Assembly (NCBI RefSeq): GCF_025698545.1 | Contig: NC_068575.1 | Span: forward strand, 61,141,980-61,205,979 | DNA length: 64,000 bases | Reading direction: 5' to 3' | Source: Gossypium raimondii | Lineage: Eukaryota; Streptophyta; Magnoliopsida; Malvales; Malvaceae | In this document: one piece after another, positions 26,541-38,383 of the stretch | How positions within the stretch are numbered: position 1 is the stretch's first letter | Layout: the number at the start of each line of letters is the position of its first letter | The notes under the pieces: generated by a model | Database searches by the model: none | The model's input: only the letters and a program-made list of their open reading frames with translations | What the model was told of the DNA's origin: nothing | Translations under genes and position numbers: made by a program

Positions 26541-28755
26541 TGTAACATCCCCATACCCGACCCAATCGTCGAGTCAAGGCATCAAGATGTCACATTCGTT
26601 GCCGAAGCAACTATTGAAAATTCATATCAATTTATCATATTATTTAATTAATGTAGATCATTAACTCATTTTAGTAATAATTGAATTTACGATAAAACTA
26701 ATAATGAGTTAAAAGGAGCTCATTGAAACATCCACAATGATCAAAGGCCAAACTGCAAAGTTCATAAAAATTTCTAAATTGTCATCGCGACGTTGGGGTT
26801 TCCACGTCGTGACATGGCGAACTTGTCATCGTAACATCGTCTCCATTTTCTTACAAGTTCCACGCTTTATTTTTATTTATTTATTTTTATATATCATTAC
26901 CTGAATATATATTCAGATGTCATAACCGTCACTTCATTTTACATACCTATTTCTAATATCAAGTCCTCATAAAAACATGATATTCAATTAAAGATATCAA
27001 AGTATATAAAATTAACACAAATATTAAAGTTCTACAAATTAGACCATTGGAGGACTTGCACTTTCAAAAGTAGTTTACCCACTTTACGTATATTTCATAT
27101 TTATTTCTAAATTGTGCCAATCAATTTAATTCTTCATAAAATTTTAACAAAGAATTCAATATCACATCAATTAACAATTATTCACTTATTATTTTATCAA
27201 TTCATTTAAACATACTCACATGTATTAATCATTCCATTACTTATAACCATTTGAAACATTTCAAATTCATCTACTTTATATATATTTATATATATATATT
27301 TTCCTCCTCCTACTCTCCATTCCATATCCTTTATGTATATATTTATTAGAATCTTTAACTTTTAGTATATAACATGCTTATATGTAATATTACCTATAAT
27401 TTCACTATTTACTTATGTGTTCATATCAAAGCTGTCCACTTGAGTCATAGTCACTAAATTATTTATATCTTGAGCTATAAAATTCCGTTTCTTTCACCGT
27501 TTCTTCCATATGAAACTAGACTCAGTGAGCTTTAATTACATGTTTAATTAAATCTCTAACTAAATTTCTATAATTTTGGTGAATTTTCAAAGTTAAGTCA
27601 CTGCTACTGTCCAAACTGTTTTAATGAAAAAATATTTTCTTTTCCATGGTTCTTTGCACTATCTTTCATTCATTCACACATAATTGTCGTACTTTTGATT
27701 ACTATACAATTTAGACATTTATGTTTATGTGTAGATTACATATTCATTTCTTAATCTTAGTACTTTTCACCATACAAATTACATTCTCTTACCAATTTAG
27801 TGTTTTAATTAAGTCTCTATTCTTCATCAAATACTTTCTATTTCTAGTATTTAGATTAAATACATGTTTCATACATCTTACTCAGAATATCTTTAACTCA
27901 ACCTATTGAAATACAAGTAGGTTTAGTATGAAACTTACCTCATTTGTCAAGAATTTCTTCATTTCCATGCATTTCTCATCTTTAACCACTTTCCTTCCTT
28001 TTTCTTCCCATTTTCTCCACTTTCATCTACTATTTTCTTACTTCTAAATTGATGAACATATTCTCTAGAATCTCTACTTCATCTTCTCTCTTTAATATCT
28101 AAGGAAATTTTAAAAATTTTGGGTAAAATGTAGGTTTTCATGGCAAAGCACTAAATTGTAAAGAAAAGAAAACTTATTTTCTCATCCTTCCACTCATGTT
28201 TGAAGGATGATAAATTTCCTTCATCCTTCCTTTCTTTTTCCGCTACCATTTTCTAAATAAAATAATAATAAACATCTAAGTAAAATATTAATAAAATAAT
28301 TTTAACTAATTAATTAAAAAATCACCAAAATATCATCAACATCATCATTACATTCTAGAATTCTCCCTCTTGCTAATTGACCATTTTACCCATTATGATT
28401 TTTCAAAATTCCACCCTCGAACCATCATTTAATTTGGTAAAATTATCATTTAGTCCCTCACAATTCTTCACCTATTCAATTTAGCCCCTCAAATAGTAAA
28501 TTGGATTATTTTCACTTTTGGTCCTTCAACTTTCTCATTTTTACACTTTGCTCCCTAAATTTTGAATATTGACACTTGAGCCAAAAAAATTTCACATATT
28601 TATGATTTAGTCCCTTCCTTAATACATCATGTCATGCTTCTTGATTTAACTCTATTTTGATATATTGCAACTTTCATTTTCTTTGATCTTATATCTTATT
28701 TGGCTAAGATTTTATCTCATATTATTTACGACTAAGGGACTTTGAGGATGTTACA
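26541..28755. mobile_element. Solo LTR of a retrotransposon, about 2.2 kb
   Basis: It begins TGTAACATCC and ends GGATGTTACA, the perfect 10-bp TG...CA termini of a long terminal repeat. It is flanked by a perfect 5-bp duplication TGTTA (26536-26540 and 28756-28760). There is no gag, pol, primer-binding site or second LTR. This is the signature of LTR-LTR recombination that removed the interior. The length would suit a plant Gypsy-type LTR. The family assignment is inference. Confidence 0.85.
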
Positions 28756-30675
28756 TGTTATATTTAAAATTTTAATATTTTAGTAATATTTAAATTAAAA
28801 ATAATAATAATATAACTTTTTAAAATAATAAAATATACAAATGTTAAAAGTTAAATTTATCTGTATACCTATAAAATATCGAAGATTTAAAAACAACATA
28901 AATTTAGCAAACAATCTTTTACCCAGTAAAAGTTGTGGTTTGAACACTGATGCTATGCACTTCTAAACTAGTAGACCCATTATGGACTGTAATGTGATAA
29001 ATGGTTAATAGTGAGATTCTTCATTGTAGCGACGCCTTTCAGTTTGCTTTGTAGTACCCTCCTGAATATCTCATTGGACTAATCACTTTGCATTTTAAGT
29101 CACTTTACAACCACCACTGCGTCGAGGCTTATTCTTTGTCTCACTCATTATATAATAAGAAAATATGATAACAATTATGGTGGTTGAAGTTTCGATCCCA
29201 CTCATGAGAATAAAATATATTTTATAACTAATCATTTACTTCTTCAAAAATATTTATAGCAAGGAGATTACTCAATATAACTGGTAATGAATATATCCAA
29301 ATTTTGACAAAAAATGTAACACCTAACTTCAATTTCAATAATTAAAAATGATTGTCAATGAACCAACAGAAACAAAGAAAATCAATAAGGCTCACCAATT
29401 CTTATGTTTTTACCTCAATTTCAATAATACCATGAAATAAGGATTACAAAACCCACTTATCCGCATATATGGTTAAATTTTACTAGTGCTCCCTGTATTT
29501 TTAAAAGTTGTAGCTTTAGTCTTTGTATTTTAATTTGAATAATTTTAGTTCTTATACTTTTCAATTAGTTAAATTTAGTCTTTATATTTTCAAAATTTAA
29601 AATTTTAGTTATAACCCAAACAATAGTAATTAAATTCGTTTAGTTAAATTCAATTACTAGTTATGTACTATTCAGTAAAAATATAAATTTGGTTCATATT
29701 CTTGAATTAAATCATTCTAAGTCCTTACATTTTTCTAATTTTAAAATTTCAATATTGATCAAATGATAAATAATTAGCTGAAGTAAATTTATTGATTTTC
29801 GAGACAGAAAGCTTGATTTACAAATTTATATGTGATAGTATAGCGTGTGTGTATTTATATGTGACGAAAATGTTTGAGAAAAGAAAAGTGACAGAAAGGC
29901 AGTACGGACGGCAGACAGAACTGTGAGCTCGTTTAAAGACGTGTGAATATTTTCACTGTATTTTTGGGAATCGAATTAGGAAACTTCAATGAAAGATTTT
30001 GTAATAATATTTAATACTATTCAATTAAAGGGAAGTCAATAAAATCTCTATTACTAATTCAAACTTACTTAATTAATTCATAAAGTTATCAAAATTCTTT
30101 CGTTTTCGATATACTTTATTACCAAAAATAATTTTTGAAATTAATTTAGTGGTTCATAGATAAAAAATTTGTGTTGTTTTTTCTTGCTTTCATTTTCATT
30201 AAAGAAATGGGAGTTACGGATGATTCCTAATTTTTATCTGTTGATATAATATATGTACAACGATTAATAGCTCCTTTCTGATATTTAAATAAAGGCGCTT
30301 GAGCGCACTCGAACTCATGTCTTCTTATACAGATAAAAATACCGATACTAATGGAGTTAAGACTCAATTCACATCGAAGTCAAGTTTTTTTAAACGGATA
30401 TAGCTATAACTAGACTACCAAAGTTGTTGTGAATTGACAAAAAGGTCACAATTTGAACTTTATGCATTCCATTCTCTCATGGTATGAAAAAAAGATAAAT
30501 AAATAATCAAAGAAATATTTTTTCATTGTGTGTGAAGGGAATACCATAGAGAGGAGATATTTATATACACCTTTGAAATACCATAAATAAATAAAAGAGA
30601 GAGGAAGAATATGGGACACCCTCTTTGAATGGTATATGTGCAAATTCATTTTTTCCCTCTAACAAGCTTCGCTTT
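28756..30675. other. Intergenic DNA downstream of the phospholipase gene
   Basis: AT-rich spacer. A family B repeat copy lies at about 29485-29790. At 30290-30420 there is gcgcttgagcgcactcgaac followed by gagttaagactcaa, a dispersed pattern also seen loosely near 43140. The last few hundred bases are probably the 3' UTR of the phospholipase. No coding region is supported. Confidence 0.4.
29485..29790. repeat. AT-rich interspersed repeat, family B
   Basis: It contains gctccctgtatttttaaaag and tttgtattttaatttgaata, with inverted-type words later (attcaattactagttatgta). It is related to 15470-15690 and 39955-40430. Ends are approximate. Confidence 0.5.
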
Positions 30676-32208
30676 TTATTGAGATGGACTAGGCAAACAA
30701 CTAGGCATAGGGAAGCTAAACCTATCCCTTTCAAGGTTTAAACTCAATGCCTTGTGTGTATACAATTGTTTCACGTTTGATCCTTGATCATGAAGTAGTT
30801 TCGCTAAACTTCGTTTAGCATTCGACCTAAATGGACACTTTGATGATAAGTATCCGTCCACCAAATGTAAGTAAGCTTCAAGATCATGACAACATGCTAT
30901 GTCCACGTTCGATTTTAAATAAGGTGACATTTTAGTATCAACCCGTAATTCTGTTCCTACGTGAGAGTATGTCCATGGGTTATCTTGTTGTTGTTGTTGT
31001 TGAACTTTTTCACCGATGAAGATACCTGGAACTTTAGTGATCAAATCTTGATTGTTAACGATTCTCAATACTTTAACATTTTTCTTATTTAATCGTTCGA
31101 CGAAGCCTTTATTACCTACTCGAGGTCCTCCAAAAGAGAACACGGCGACCGGCGGCACATGAGGGGCACACGAGCTTATTTCGTCGGCAACTAAAAGAGA
31201 TAGCGCCGCGCCAAGGCTGTGCCCTGTGATTGTAATGCTAAGGGGTTCTCCTTTGTACATTTCGATCAACCTTTGCACTTCTTCGACCACTAATTCAGCC
31301 AAGCTAGGCACGTGAGCGCCGCGTGTTTTATGTAAGCTTAAGAACCCGCGTTCGACCCTTTGGGTCGGGTCATCGGATTCGGGGATTTGATCCAGTTGGG
31401 CTCGGAAATTTTCGGCCCATTCCATGCACGTAGCGGTTCCACGTAAAGCAATCACGATATCCCTCCTCCCCATGCGGTGGATCTCCCTCTTATCATCGCA
31501 AACCGCAACATACCCTATCCAACTAGACCTTTGGGTCATCCACCCGAGATCCGGAGCCACGTCGTCGACCCATTTCGGCAACCCGACGGAGGAGGTTGTG
31601 TAGAGGCTCTTTGTCACCTTGTAAGACCTATCGGGTAACGCCACGTGCCTCGGTAAAGGAGCCTCGTCGGTTGACATGGCCGGGTTCGAATGGAAACCAT
31701 GGTAAGCAGCTTGAACGAATTCACCGTACCGAACAACTTCTCGCCGGAGATTCTCGTCAAGAGGGTCGAGCAAACCGGACCAATCATTGCAACCGTGGTA
31801 CTCTCTCCAACGAGAACCGAGGTTGTTCCTCGGAGAATACTCCATGGTTTTGGATAAAAGCCTCTGAAGCCTATTTAAATGGCGGGGAGACATCTCTTCG
31901 GCGGCTTTCATTTCCGGCCAAATCCGGGATAGGTTAAGCCCTTCGAGTAAACCCTTACCTTTGGTTTCGATCGACCCGTTGCTGGTGGAAGTTTTGACGA
32001 CCCGTTCCGGGTCGGGTTGGTTTGATTTCTGAAGGAGCTTTTCGAGGTTGGAAAGGGTTTCCCGAGTTAACTCAGTCGAAGATGCCGATGAAACATGTGT
32101 TCGAGAAGTTGGATTTAGAGGTGATTTCTGGCACTTGAAGCTTGCTCGCCTGGCGTTGAAGACGTTCAAGTTATGAGCCGGAAGAGTCAATCCGACGCCG
32201 ATCATCAT
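30676..32208 (-). CDS. Class I phospholipase A1, chloroplast-targeted (DAD1-like)
   Basis: An intronless 510-codon gene starting at the first of two adjacent ATGs (32208). The first 50 or so residues are rich in Ser, Thr, Arg and Lys with few acidic residues, as in chloroplast transit peptides. The mature part is a lipase_3 domain: [13 protein letters not shown] (160-172), [16 protein letters not shown] (253-268), and the nucleophile elbow GHSLG (329-333, Ser331). Probable triad partners are Asp388 ([11 protein letters not shown]) and His441. The family releases fatty acids from the sn-1 position of plastid phospholipids and galactolipids, sometimes feeding jasmonate synthesis. The pattern is closest, from memory, to PLA1-I beta 2 of Arabidopsis. 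A Gln run at 403-408 interrupts the C-terminal part. A TATA box lies about 150 bp upstream. Confidence 0.93.
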   Translation of the reverse strand: MMIGVGLTLPAHNLNVFNARRASFKCQKSPLNPTSRTHVSSASSTELTRETLSNLEKLLQKSNQPDPERVVKTSTSNGSIETKGKGLLEGLNLSRIWPEMKAAEEMSPRHLNRLQRLLSKTMEYSPRNNLGSRWREYHGCNDWSGLLDPLDENLRREVVRYGEFVQAAYHGFHSNPAMSTDEAPLPRHVALPDRSYKVTKSLYTTSSVGLPKWVDDVAPDLGWMTQRSSWIGYVAVCDDKREIHRMGRRDIVIALRGTATCMEWAENFRAQLDQIPESDDPTQRVERGFLSLHKTRGAHVPSLAELVVEEVQRLIEMYKGEPLSITITGHSLGAALSLLVADEISSCAPHVPPVAVFSFGGPRVGNKGFVERLNKKNVKVLRIVNNQDLITKVPGIFIGEKVQQQQQQDNPWTYSHVGTELRVDTKMSPYLKSNVDIACCHDLEAYLHLVDGYLSSKCPFRSNAKRSLAKLLHDQGSNVKQLYTHKALSLNLERDRFSFPMPSCLPSPSQ

Positions 32209-32257
32209 GTAGTAACGTAAACCGGAAAATTTGACAGAAAATTATATCAAAGATAAA

Positions 32258-32281
32258 GGCAATGGCAATGGCAATGGCGAT
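32258..32281. repeat. Hexanucleotide microsatellite (GGCAAT)n in the phospholipase 5' UTR
   Basis: Three GGCAAT units followed by a GGCGAT unit lie between the TATA box and the start codon, so they are probably in the 5' UTR. This could be length-polymorphic. Confidence 0.6.
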
Positions 32282-32353
32282 GGCGAAGGAACAGAGGGCT
32301 TAAATCGAACAGCTAATGGGAAGACCAAGTGGGTATTAAACTTTAAAGGTAAA

Positions 32354-32364
32354 GGTATTTATAG
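32354..32364 (-). promoter_or_regulatory. TATA box of the phospholipase A1 gene
   Basis: The minus strand reads CTATAAATACC, a near-ideal plant TATA box, 146-156 bp upstream of the ATG at 32208. It predicts transcription starting near 32325-32330 and a 5' UTR of about 120 bases. Confidence 0.65.
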
Positions 32365-32678
32365 ACAATGATTTTCCAATGTATACCCACACTTCACATC
32401 ATAATTACATAAAGAACCTTAGTGTCTTGTAATGGTAATGATGAAATTATGAGATGTTTTATATGGTCTTTTTGGTATTATAGGGGAAAAATTAATTGAG
32501 AAAGCTACACCCTTCAGCTTTACAGAGTTCAAGAAAAGTCTGCCATCAATGAGAAAGGTAGTTAACTTTATTTGGAGTTTGAATTGACCGAAAGGACCCT
32601 TGGATTCGGCCTTCTCATTGAATAGGATAAAGTAATATAATTATATAAACACAATAAACAATAAATTTATAAATTTTT

Positions 32679-33466
32679 GGGTAAACTACCTAGTTGGTCA
32701 CCCAATTTTTAGGGCACTTTCATTTTGGTCATCCAAAATGAAATCCTTACAATTTGGTCACCCAACTTTTAAGACGCTATCATTTTAGTTACTCAAGAGT
32801 TAAATCTCTAACGAGAGTTAACTATAAGCACCACATCATGTTTGCACTTTCATTTTGGTCACCCAAAAAATATATTTTTTAAGTATTGATTGGGGTAAAA
32901 AATCAATAATTAAAGTGAAAAAAAGTAGAAACTAAAATAATACATAAAATTTATCAAATTCTACTTGTTTATCCCACTGCCAGAAATTCTAAATTTGGGT
33001 TTTGAAATATAATTTTTTAATATTGAGATTCAAAATTACAGAGTAAATCGATTGACATTATTAATGGATAAAAACTTTCAACAACTTAATTTATTTTGAT
33101 GTTTTGAAATTATTTTTTCAAAAATTATCAATGAAATTTATCGTCTTTAATGGTTGTTTGAAAACCCAATTTATCAATGAGTTATTTTAGTTGATGTCGT
33201 TAAGGATAATCGGAAACATAGAATAAAATTTTAAAATTAAAAAAATTAATATTACCGTAACAAATAGGTTGACATTATCAATGAATAATTTTTTTAATAC
33301 TTAAAAAATATTTTTTTAGTGATCAACATGAAAGTGGCCTAAAAGTTGGGTGATCAAAATAAAAGTGAAAACATTATGTGACATATACTAAAACGAAAAT
33401 ACCCTAAAATTTGAGTGATCAAAATGGATGCGCCTAAAAGTTGAGTATCAACTAGGTAGTTTACCC
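32679..33466. mobile_element. MITE with long inverted repeats, 788 bp
   Basis: The left end reads gggtaaactacctagttg, and the right end is its exact reverse complement (caactaggtagtttaccc). The inverted repeats run about 150 bp with repeated tttcattttggtca and cacccaatttt words. The centre is AT-rich and non-coding. I could not find a clear target duplication, so the superfamily is unassigned. It lies 0.5 kb upstream of the phospholipase ATG. Confidence 0.7.
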
Positions 33467-33959
33467 ATAACCCCTTCTGAATCATTCAATAAGAGGATAA
33501 ACGCGTTTCAACGTGTTTGAATTCATGTTCGTTTGTGCTAACAATAAGACTAATATTAACTAAACTAAGACACAATCGATTAATAGATTAATTAATTAAA
33601 ACAAAAACATTTAAAAGTATTATAGCAAATATAAATGAACTTTAAAAAAATAAAATTTGAAAAATTTTAATTATATAATATAAAATATGAATTACTCCCG
33701 TTTACGTAAAAGAATTTTTCAAATTTCATTTTTTTTCCCCATTTCCACAGTCTTCAAAGTTTTTGTTTAGTTGAGTTTCGAGGAAACCGAACCGTAGTGA
33801 AACAACCGTGTAACCGAGTACGGGATTATGTTCAGTCAAGGGAACCATGAAATGTGAACACGTTTTCTGTTTTTTTCTTTTCCCCTAAATTCGACAACAA
33901 CTTTTATATAGTTATAAAAAGGGGGACAATATTATAATCATAGTCATTATTTAATGTTA

Positions 33960-34371
33960 GATGTTGGAACACCGTGTTCAAACGGTTAACCGAAACGAAT
34001 TAGTATTAATTAAATTTTTTTAATTTTTTTAACCGTTAATCGAATTGAACTTTTTAAACAAAAATTAATTGAACCAAAATATTTTGGTTAATCGAATTAA
34101 CCGAAATTTAATTTTTTATTAGAATAAGTATAAAACATATAAAAATAATAAATTAATAATATTCATTTGACCGAATTAAAACTACATATAAATTGTATTA
34201 TTAATTATTAAGTTCGATTAATTCAATTAATTCGGTTAATTTCGAACCGAATTATCCGATAACCAAACTTCCAAAAAATCATTAATCGACCTCTGACTTA
34301 CATCGGTTAACCAACCGATTAACTGAACTAGATCGGTTTGATCGATTAATTCGAAATTTGATCACCCCTAG
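33960..34371. repeat. Degenerate repeat rich in CGGTTAA words
   Basis: Many copies of cggttaa, aattaacc and ttaatcgaa in both orientations make this stretch internally self-complementary. It ends tgatcacccctag. Related words occur at 54455-54560 and loosely at 41600-41830. No ends or target duplication can be fixed. Confidence 0.4.
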
Positions 34372-34559
34372 AGATACGAGTGAAAAATGTATGTAATAAA
34401 AAAATTTTTTAAAAAAAAGACATTTTTTCGATATAATATTAAAGGTAAAAAATGAGGTAATATGATTTGAACTTATGTCAAATAAATGTCTAATAAGAAC
34501 TTTAATCGTCGCTTCATTTAAGTCAAGGCAATTAAAAAATGATATTGTAATAACAAAAA

Positions 34560-34980
34560 GGGTAAAGTACAAAAATAGTCGTTTTTGTTTCCTTCAGATT
34601 ACATTTTAGTAACCTATGTTTGAAATGTTACGTTTTAGTCACTTATGTTATCGTTTTGTTATGAAGTGGTCACTTTACCATTGAACTCCATTACCTCCTT
34701 AACAGTAGTCCTACGCGGCAGTCCAATTAGGTTTTAAATGCCAACTTGGATGTCCAGTTGCTGGAATGAAAATAGGTTTTTAATTAAATATATTCAATTT
34801 GGATTGCCACGTAGGATATCCAAGTTGGCATTTAAAACCCATTTAGACTGCCACGTAGGACCGCCATTAGGGAGGTAACGGAGCTTAACGATAGAGTGAC
34901 CACTTCGTAACAAAACGATAACGTAAGTGATTAAAATGTAATCTAAGACAAACAAAAGTGACTAATTTTGTAGTTTACCC
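34560..34980. mobile_element. Hairpin-forming MITE, Mutator-like
   Basis: A nearly complete palindrome of 421 bp. It starts gggtaaagtacaaaaatagt, and its end is the reverse complement with few changes. Inner arms carry cctacgcggcagtcc and ccaacttggat against matching complements. Flanks taacaaaaa and tagcaacaa agree at seven of nine positions, which would fit the 9-bp duplication of Mutator-type elements. It encodes nothing. A transcript would fold into one long hairpin. Confidence 0.7.
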
Positions 34981-35800
34981 TAGCAACAAATTGTTTTGGT
35001 TGAAATGGTAAAATTGAAAGATTAAATATCATAATATTTTGGTTTCAAATCTCGTTATGGGCCAATTTTTAAAATATTTATATAAAAATAAAATTCATTA
35101 TTGAGTTGGTAACTCGATTGAGAATAATTTTAATTAATATTTAAAATAATAATGTATGACAGAAATTCTTTTATGATTCATATTGAAGTTCATAATTACT
35201 CTCTTTAATAATATAATATCTAAAGTTGAAGCCTCACTTTCATTTAAAAGACATCGTGCCTTACAATATTTTTAATCATACATATAACATTAAAAACTTA
35301 TCGAAAATATACCAAATAACAAATTTTATAGTTATATTCTCAATCATATTTAAAATTATAATTAAATGAAAAATTGATCACAAAGTGTACATTTATTTAT
35401 GTTTGATATCTACTTTTTCCTCCCGACAAAATGGAATAAACTATTAATTTATTATTCCTTTCTTGCAGGTTAGTGCTTGATATATTTGAAATTGAAATTT
35501 TCTGGTCTCGTATTTTTACTTTTTGAATTTGTCTTATATCATTTTAAAAACCCTTACGAAATATTTCTCTATATTTTCTTAATTCAAATAAAAAAACCCA
35601 ATTTGCTAAAACAAAGGATTAACGATCAACTAGCTAGCTAAGCTTTTCATAAATGTTGAATTTTGAACGAGTTTTCTCGTTGAAAAAAGGAAAACAAATT
35701 CTAGTCAAAACGTCCTCTTCATAGCTTTTGATATTTTCTCAACTCCCAAACACCACTATATTCTCTGTTTTTATTTTTATTTTTAAATTTAATCACATAA
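34981..35800. other. AT-rich spacer
   Basis: No reading frame, repeat boundary or regulatory site that I can support lies between the hairpin MITE and the LINE/MULE cluster. Confidence 0.5.
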
Positions 35801-35897
35801 AAATAAATAAAACCCCGGTTTGGGTTTTTTTAACGGGAGAGAGCTAAAAAGCTTACAACCCCGACGAATCTAGCTACAAATTAGAATGACAAGCTGC
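35800..35897 (-). pseudogene. Probable 3' tail of a LINE split by the MULE
   Basis: Read on the minus strand, this segment continues from the LINE RNase H relic at 38384-38650 once the MULE between them is ignored. The join is at the duplicated GACAAG word. It contains short stop-rich sequence resembling a LINE 3' end, followed by ccgttaaaaaaaccc. Assignment rests on position more than on homology. Confidence 0.4.
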
Positions 35898-36254
35898 GGG
35901 TTTTTTACCCAAATATATTAAAAAAAAATTTTAAATACCTAAATAGATTGTCAGCTAAATTAATTATCGAAATGGTGCGTTTTCTTTAATCGCGCCTATC
36001 TGACATGCGCGAATCAATTTTTTATATTAAAATATTTTATTTTTTTTCTCGTTTAACAAAATATTATTAATTTTTTTCCCGGATCAGTATATAACCCGGG
36101 TATAGATACGAAATACAGGTTGAGCCTATCTGACAGGCGCGGCTAGTTGTGCCTAACTCAAATGAGTGAATGGTGGGGCCCACTACTGTTTAATTCTTCC
36201 CCTATATATACCTCGAAAATCAAATGAACACAGACATGAAATTTAGCAGAAGAA

Positions 36255-36638
36255 TAGAATGTAAAGTCTTGTTAGTAATTTTATTATTTGAAAGCTATTT
36301 TGTTAGGTTATTAATTTTGTTAGCTTCTGAATGAAAAATGTTACATTAAAATTTTATGTAATTTTTTTGCATTTAAACTGTTTTAAGAATTTTGAAATTT
36401 TTTAACAAATCTAGTATTGAAGATGAAGAATGATAATGTATTTTGGTTTATTTCTTTTAAATAGAATGTAGAGTCTTGTTAGTAATTTTATTATTTGAAA
36501 GCTATTTTGTTAGGTTATTAATTTTGTTAGCTTCGAATGAAAAATGTTACATTAAAAATTTTATGTAATTTTTTGCATTTCGAAACTGTTTTAAGAATTT
36601 TGAAAATTTTTTAACAAATATAGTATTGAAGATGAAGA
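36255..36638. repeat. Tandem duplication of 207 bp in the MULE 5' region
   Basis: Two copies, 36255-36431 and 36462-36638, about 95% alike, containing tagaatgta, gtcttgttagtaatttta, and both ending tagtattgaagatgaagaat. The start codon of the MULE protein lies at the end of the second copy. The first copy has the equivalent ATGAAGAAT, but its frame closes after 13 codons. Confidence 0.8.
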
Positions 36639-37850
36639 ATCAGTTTTTTTTATGCGTTTATTTCGATGGAGAAATTTTGACAACAGCCGTGGGATGTATA
36701 TTTGAATGTCGCAAACAAGTAGCAATGAGATTTAATAGAAATATCTTGTTTGATGATATGAAGGAAAATTTTAGTGAAAAAATTTATAGACGTTCTGGGA
36801 GAAGGATATCAAAACTTTTCTACAAGTTTCTAGTTTCGACGGATCCAATAAAATTTACCAAAATAGAACTTGTAGACGATGAAGACGTGAAGACAATGGT
36901 CGCTCTTTATTGTGAGACTCGGAACAACCAAAATGCACCGATTCAGTTATTTGCTGAGTTAGCTAGTGTGGAGGCAACTAAAGATCCCAGTCCATTAGGT
37001 GAAGAAGATGGAGTTCAAGAGTCGTGTATGGTGGTTCTGATGTCGTATGTTGATAGTCAATCAACTATACATCAGATCGATATTAATCTTAATGTTGCAC
37101 CCGAGACTGATGTGGTTGGTGATGATGTATACTATAGTAGTGATCCTGCTGATCATAAAGTTGATAATGAGAGTGATCTCGATGTGGACGAGGTCCCGGA
37201 TAATATTGACGACGAAGGCATGAATGAGGATGGAAACGTTAACACGTCTTCATTCGGAAACCATATTCGTCGTATTGTGATACACAATAATCCTGGGGCA
37301 CATATGTCTCGGATAGACCCCGATATAGAGCAGACAGCCGAGTTTCTGGAGTACTCTGAAATACTACCTGCTCACCAGATGGCCGTATATTCTAATCCTG
37401 AGGAGTTGTTCATGGGCCAGAGATTCGAAAGTAAGGAAGAATGCGTATTTGCTATGAAGCGGTATATCATGAATATATCAGTAGACTACAAAGTCGTATT
37501 GTCTAAACCAACATTATATATTGGAGAGTGTTGAAAGTCGGCAGAAGGTTGCAATTGGCAGATACGAGCTGCATTTATCTAGAAGTTACAAATGTGAGAG
37601 ATACGAAAATTTGTTGGGCCTCACACATACACTTCAACACATATGATAGAAGATCATCGAAAACTTAACTCCAAAACTATTTGTACGTGCATCATGCCAA
37701 TGCTAAAAGACATGCCGACCATTAAAGTTTTGAGTATTGATTGCCGAAATGCAGGCACAATTCTAATATCGAGTATCATACCGGAAGGCATGGATAGCTC
37801 AACAGATGGAAATAGAGCAATTGTACGGAGATTTCGATGCATCGTAGAAT
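36626..37850 (+). pseudogene. MULE-encoded protein, truncated N-terminal region
   Basis: The frame 36626-37534 encodes 302 residues: an N-terminal PB1-like part (FFLCVYFDGEILTTAVGCIF), an acidic linker, then FESKEECVFAMKRYIMNISV, which is the start of the MuDR-type DNA-binding region. It stops at TGA (37532-37534) directly after IGEC, where family members have Trp. Coding similarity continues in shifted frames through MIEDHRKLNSKTICTCIMP (from 37643) to about 37850. The DDE catalytic domain is absent. This is therefore a broken internal-deletion derivative. Confidence 0.75.
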
Positions 37851-38383
37851 AAGTTACAAGGATGGATAGCTTTATGAGGGAACACGTGTCGGTCCCCCAT
37901 TTGCAACTTTTTCCCATTGAAGGGATTAGACACAGCAGCAGCATGATGCTAGTAGATGGAGCGGGGTAAGGGGGCATGCATGCAGCAACAGATGCTGTAG
38001 GAGGGGTACTATGCGGGCAAAAGGGGCAGCAGGGTGGGGGGCATGCAGAGCAGATGCTGCAGGAGGGGGGACTGTGCGGGCAGGCCATTCGTGTCTACCT
38101 GTCAGGCTCGATTTGTCGCGCCTATCTGACAGGCGCGACCCGTTTTTGACCCGTATTTTGACCCATTGACCGTATTTTTACTTGTATATATATTTAAATA
38201 TTTTTAATAAAAATAAAAAATTAATATTTTATTTAAACAAAAAATATATATTTTAATATAAAAAATTGATTTGCGCCTATCTGATAGGCGCGATTAAAGA
38301 AAACGTACCATTTCGGTAATTAATCTAGCTGATAACCTATTTAGGTATTTAATTTTTTTTAATATATTTAAGTAAAAAAAACC

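Larger units (their letters stand above)
35898..38383. mobile_element. MULE (Mutator-like element), about 2.5 kb, non-functional
   Basis: Long terminal inverted repeats of about 110 bp: 35898-36011 matches the reverse complement of 38273-38383. They share gggttttttac/ggttttttttac starts, aatacctaaatag, cgaaatgg and cgttttctttaatcgcgcct. Flanks GACAAGCTGC and GACAAGATTC agree at seven of ten positions, a decayed Mutator-type duplication. Inside is one truncated protein frame (36626 onward) and a GC-rich stretch at 37960-38090, with most of the transposase catalytic region missing. It sits inside a LINE fragment. Confidence 0.8.

Noticed and set aside
31596-31937. A 113-codon plus-strand frame
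   Set aside because: Antisense to the intronless phospholipase gene.
37654-38088. A 144-codon minus-strand Pro/Cys-rich frame
   Set aside because: It is the reverse of GC-rich MULE coding DNA, with repetitive composition and no independent gene signals.
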